Shown here: positions 5,558-7,014 of the stretch, in pieces
How positions within the stretch are numbered: the stretch's first letter is position 1
How the letters are laid out: every line of letters begins with the position of its first letter
Source of the DNA: an uncultured Oribacterium sp.
GTDB taxonomy: Bacteria > Bacillota > Clostridia > Lachnospirales > Lachnospiraceae
NCBI GenBank assembly: GCA_900772695.1
Contig: CAAGRO010000401.1
Location: 1 to 7,014 of the forward strand
DNA: 7,014 nt
Direction: 5' to 3'
The notes under the pieces: model-generated
The model's input: only the letters and a program-made list of their open reading frames with translations
What the model was told of the DNA's origin: nothing
Database searches by the model: none
Position numbers and translations under genes: made by a program

Positions 5558-7014
5558 GAAACAAACCAGAAAACTGAAGGGCTTCGTCCGACGGAGCCTC
5601 CTGACACTGAGTGCGCTCTCGCTGCTGTCCGGTGTGATGCCGTCATCCGGCACCCTCCCCACAGGTACCGGCAGCTCGACGCATTCCAGGGTGCTGTCGT
5701 CGTCCGGGAACATCCTCACGGATGCCGGACGATCGATGACGTCGCTGCTCGGCTCCGCCCTGTCTGCAAGCGGATTCGCACCACTCACCGCCTATGCGGC
5801 GACCTGGCCGACACCGGACTTCGCGGTCGAATCCGAGGGCGCGATCCTCATCGATGCCGATTCCGGCGCCGTACTGTATGAAAAGAACGCGACGACCGCC
5901 TACTACCCCGCTTCGATCACGAAGGTGCTGACCGCCATCATTGTCCTGGAGAACTGTACGAATCTCGAAGACAAGGTCACCTTCTCCTATGCCGCGGTCA
6001 ATGGGAATCTCGAGCAGAACTCGACGATCATCGGCGCGGTTCCGGGCGATAAGCTCTCCGTGCGGGACTGTCTCTATGGTCTTCTGCTCCAGTCGGCTAA
6101 TGACTGTGCAAACGCCCTCGCCGAGTACATCGCGGGCTCCAATGAAAAGTTTGCAGAGCTCATGAACCAGAAGGCGGCGGAGCTCGGCTGTGTGAATTCG
6201 CATTTCGCGAACCCGTCGGGTCTCAATAATCCGGAGCACTATACCTGTGCGGCGGATTTCGCGAAGATCATGCAGTACGCGATCCGGAACGATACCTTCC
6301 GCTCCATCGACGCAACGCAGGTCTATACCCATGCACCGATCAACAAGTATCCGGACCCGGATGCACCGGAAAACACGATCTACGCCCATCACCATATGAT
6401 GCGCCGTTCCTTCTCGGATTACTATCCGGGTGTGTTCGCCGGTAAGACCGGTTACACGACCCTCGCCGGCAACACGCTGGTGACCGCCTGTGAGCGCGAC
6501 GGCATGACGCTGATCTGTGTCATCCTGAACGGACACAACTCGCAGTACCGCGATACACGGAATCTCTTCAATTTCGGCTACGACCGCTTCCAGTCACTCG
6601 AGGTCGGCACCGCCGATGAAAGCTATAATCAGCTCGCCTCCAATCTGAAGGTGGACGGTATCCAGCTCGTGAATACCCTGGATTTCACCATCGATGCATC
6701 CAATCATGTGACGCTCCCGAAGGACGAAAGCTTCGACAGTGTCCGTCGTTCGATGAGCTATGATCTGTCCGATAAGGAAAAAGCCGACGGCTCCTTCGCC
6801 CGGGTGGACTACAGCATGGACGACAGAAGCATCGGCCAGGCCTATATCCGGCTGACCGATGACAGTGAAGCGAAGGCCGCGGCGTCCCAGGATGCCGCCG
6901 TGATGGAAGCGAAGGTGCAGGAAACCGTGCCGGAGACGATTCATCTCTCAGAGAAAACCGAGGAGGATACGAAGCCGAAGGTTGCCGGACAGCTGCCGCA
7001 GGAAAGCACGGCGA
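5547..7014 (+). CDS. D-alanyl-D-alanine carboxypeptidase, peptidase family S11 (partial, runs off the right edge)
   Basis: The frame is open for 489 codons to the window end with no stop. The enzyme is a low-molecular-weight penicillin-binding protein that removes the terminal D-Ala from peptidoglycan stem pentapeptides outside the membrane. All three active-site motifs are present: SITK (123-126, nucleophile S123), SAN (183-185) and KTG (300-302). The catalytic domain spans about 91-345. A PBP5-type C-terminal beta domain follows (about 346-437), then a Glu/Lys/Thr-rich linker that normally leads to a membrane anchor, here cut off. The N-terminus is long: a basic start and hydrophobic stretch (18-31), a Ser/Gly-rich spacer, a second mildly hydrophobic stretch (64-80) and a signal-peptidase-like AYAA at 82-85. 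The start ATG lies inside the kinase gene (11-nt overlap), with aggg 6 nt upstream. Co-expression and coupling with the sensor pair suggest it is a regulated output. It could be called dacA- or dacF-like; I give no symbol. Confidence 0.93.
   Translation, partial: MKDKKQTRKLKGFVRRSLLTLSALSLLSGVMPSSGTLPTGTGSSTHSRVLSSSGNILTDAGRSMTSLLGSALSASGFAPLTAYAATWPTPDFAVESEGAILIDADSGAVLYEKNATTAYYPASITKVLTAIIVLENCTNLEDKVTFSYAAVNGNLEQNSTIIGAVPGDKLSVRDCLYGLLLQSANDCANALAEYIAGSNEKFAELMNQKAAELGCVNSHFANPSGLNNPEHYTCAADFAKIMQYAIRNDTFRSIDATQVYTHAPINKYPDPDAPENTIYAHHHMMRRSFSDYYPGVFAGKTGYTTLAGNTLVTACERDGMTLICVILNGHNSQYRDTRNLFNFGYDRFQSLEVGTADESYNQLASNLKVDGIQLVNTLDFTIDASNHVTLPKDESFDSVRRSMSYDLSDKEKADGSFARVDYSMDDRSIGQAYIRLTDDSEAKAAASQDAAVMEAKVQETVPETIHLSEKTEEDTKPKVAGQLPQESTA

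Noticed and set aside
5643..6536. Long antisense open frame (297 codons, minus strand) opposite the carboxypeptidase gene
   Set aside because: The plus strand encodes an intact S11 enzyme with all active-site motifs. Its codon use rarely includes TTA, CTA or TCA, so reverse-strand stops are scarce. The antisense translation is Arg/His-rich with no recognisable domain.
2676..7014. A vancomycin resistance cluster
   Set aside because: The regulator and kinase resemble VanR/VanS types, but no ligase (VanA/B/C-type), VanH or VanX homologue is present. An S11 carboxypeptidase alone is a housekeeping wall enzyme.

Overview
The window looks like ordinary chromosomal DNA from a Gram-positive bacterium of the phylum Bacillota. 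A Clostridia (Lachnospiraceae-like) origin is my best guess. I base this on the TrmB sequence, the AGGAGG-type ribosome binding sites, TTGNNN-17-TATACT promoters, and a VanR/VanS-like pair joined to a D,D-carboxypeptidase. The coding DNA is fairly GC-rich with strong use of ATC, CTC, GTC and CTG codons, and the intergenic gaps hold more A/T runs. The placement is from memory of family sequences, not from a search.

Layout. Bases 1-43 hold the first copy of a short hairpin-containing repeat. Bases 61-729 (minus strand) encode the tRNA m7G46 methyltransferase TrmB. Bases 730-1112 are a divergent intergenic region with a candidate trmB promoter on the minus strand, a strong plus-strand promoter and an A/T-rich leader. 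Bases 1113-2414 encode a single-pass membrane protein with a cytoplasmic helical domain, a low-complexity and then arginine-rich linker, one membrane segment and an extracellular SH3b domain. A clear intrinsic terminator follows at 2433-2467. The gap to 2675 then holds the second repeat copy, a perfect 14-bp palindrome and a strong promoter. From 2676 to the window end runs a tightly packed three-gene operon: an OmpR/PhoB-type response regulator, a six-membrane-segment sensor histidine kinase, and a peptidase family S11 D-alanyl-D-alanine carboxypeptidase that runs off the right edge.

How the genes work together. The last three genes overlap one another (by 1 nt and 11 nt), so they are almost certainly co-transcribed and translationally coupled. 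The likely picture is a sensor of the cell envelope that phosphorylates its regulator and so adjusts expression of its own operon, including a peptidoglycan-trimming carboxypeptidase. That parallels the arrangement of VanR/VanS with D,D-peptidases, but no resistance ligase genes are visible. The SH3b protein is a separate transcription unit and may also act at the cell surface. TrmB is unrelated housekeeping.

No wholly new system is evident. The most unusual observation is the pair of short intergenic repeats (5-43 and 2511-2549). They align without gaps in the same orientation, yet the 8-nt hairpin loop of one is the exact reverse complement of the loop of the other.
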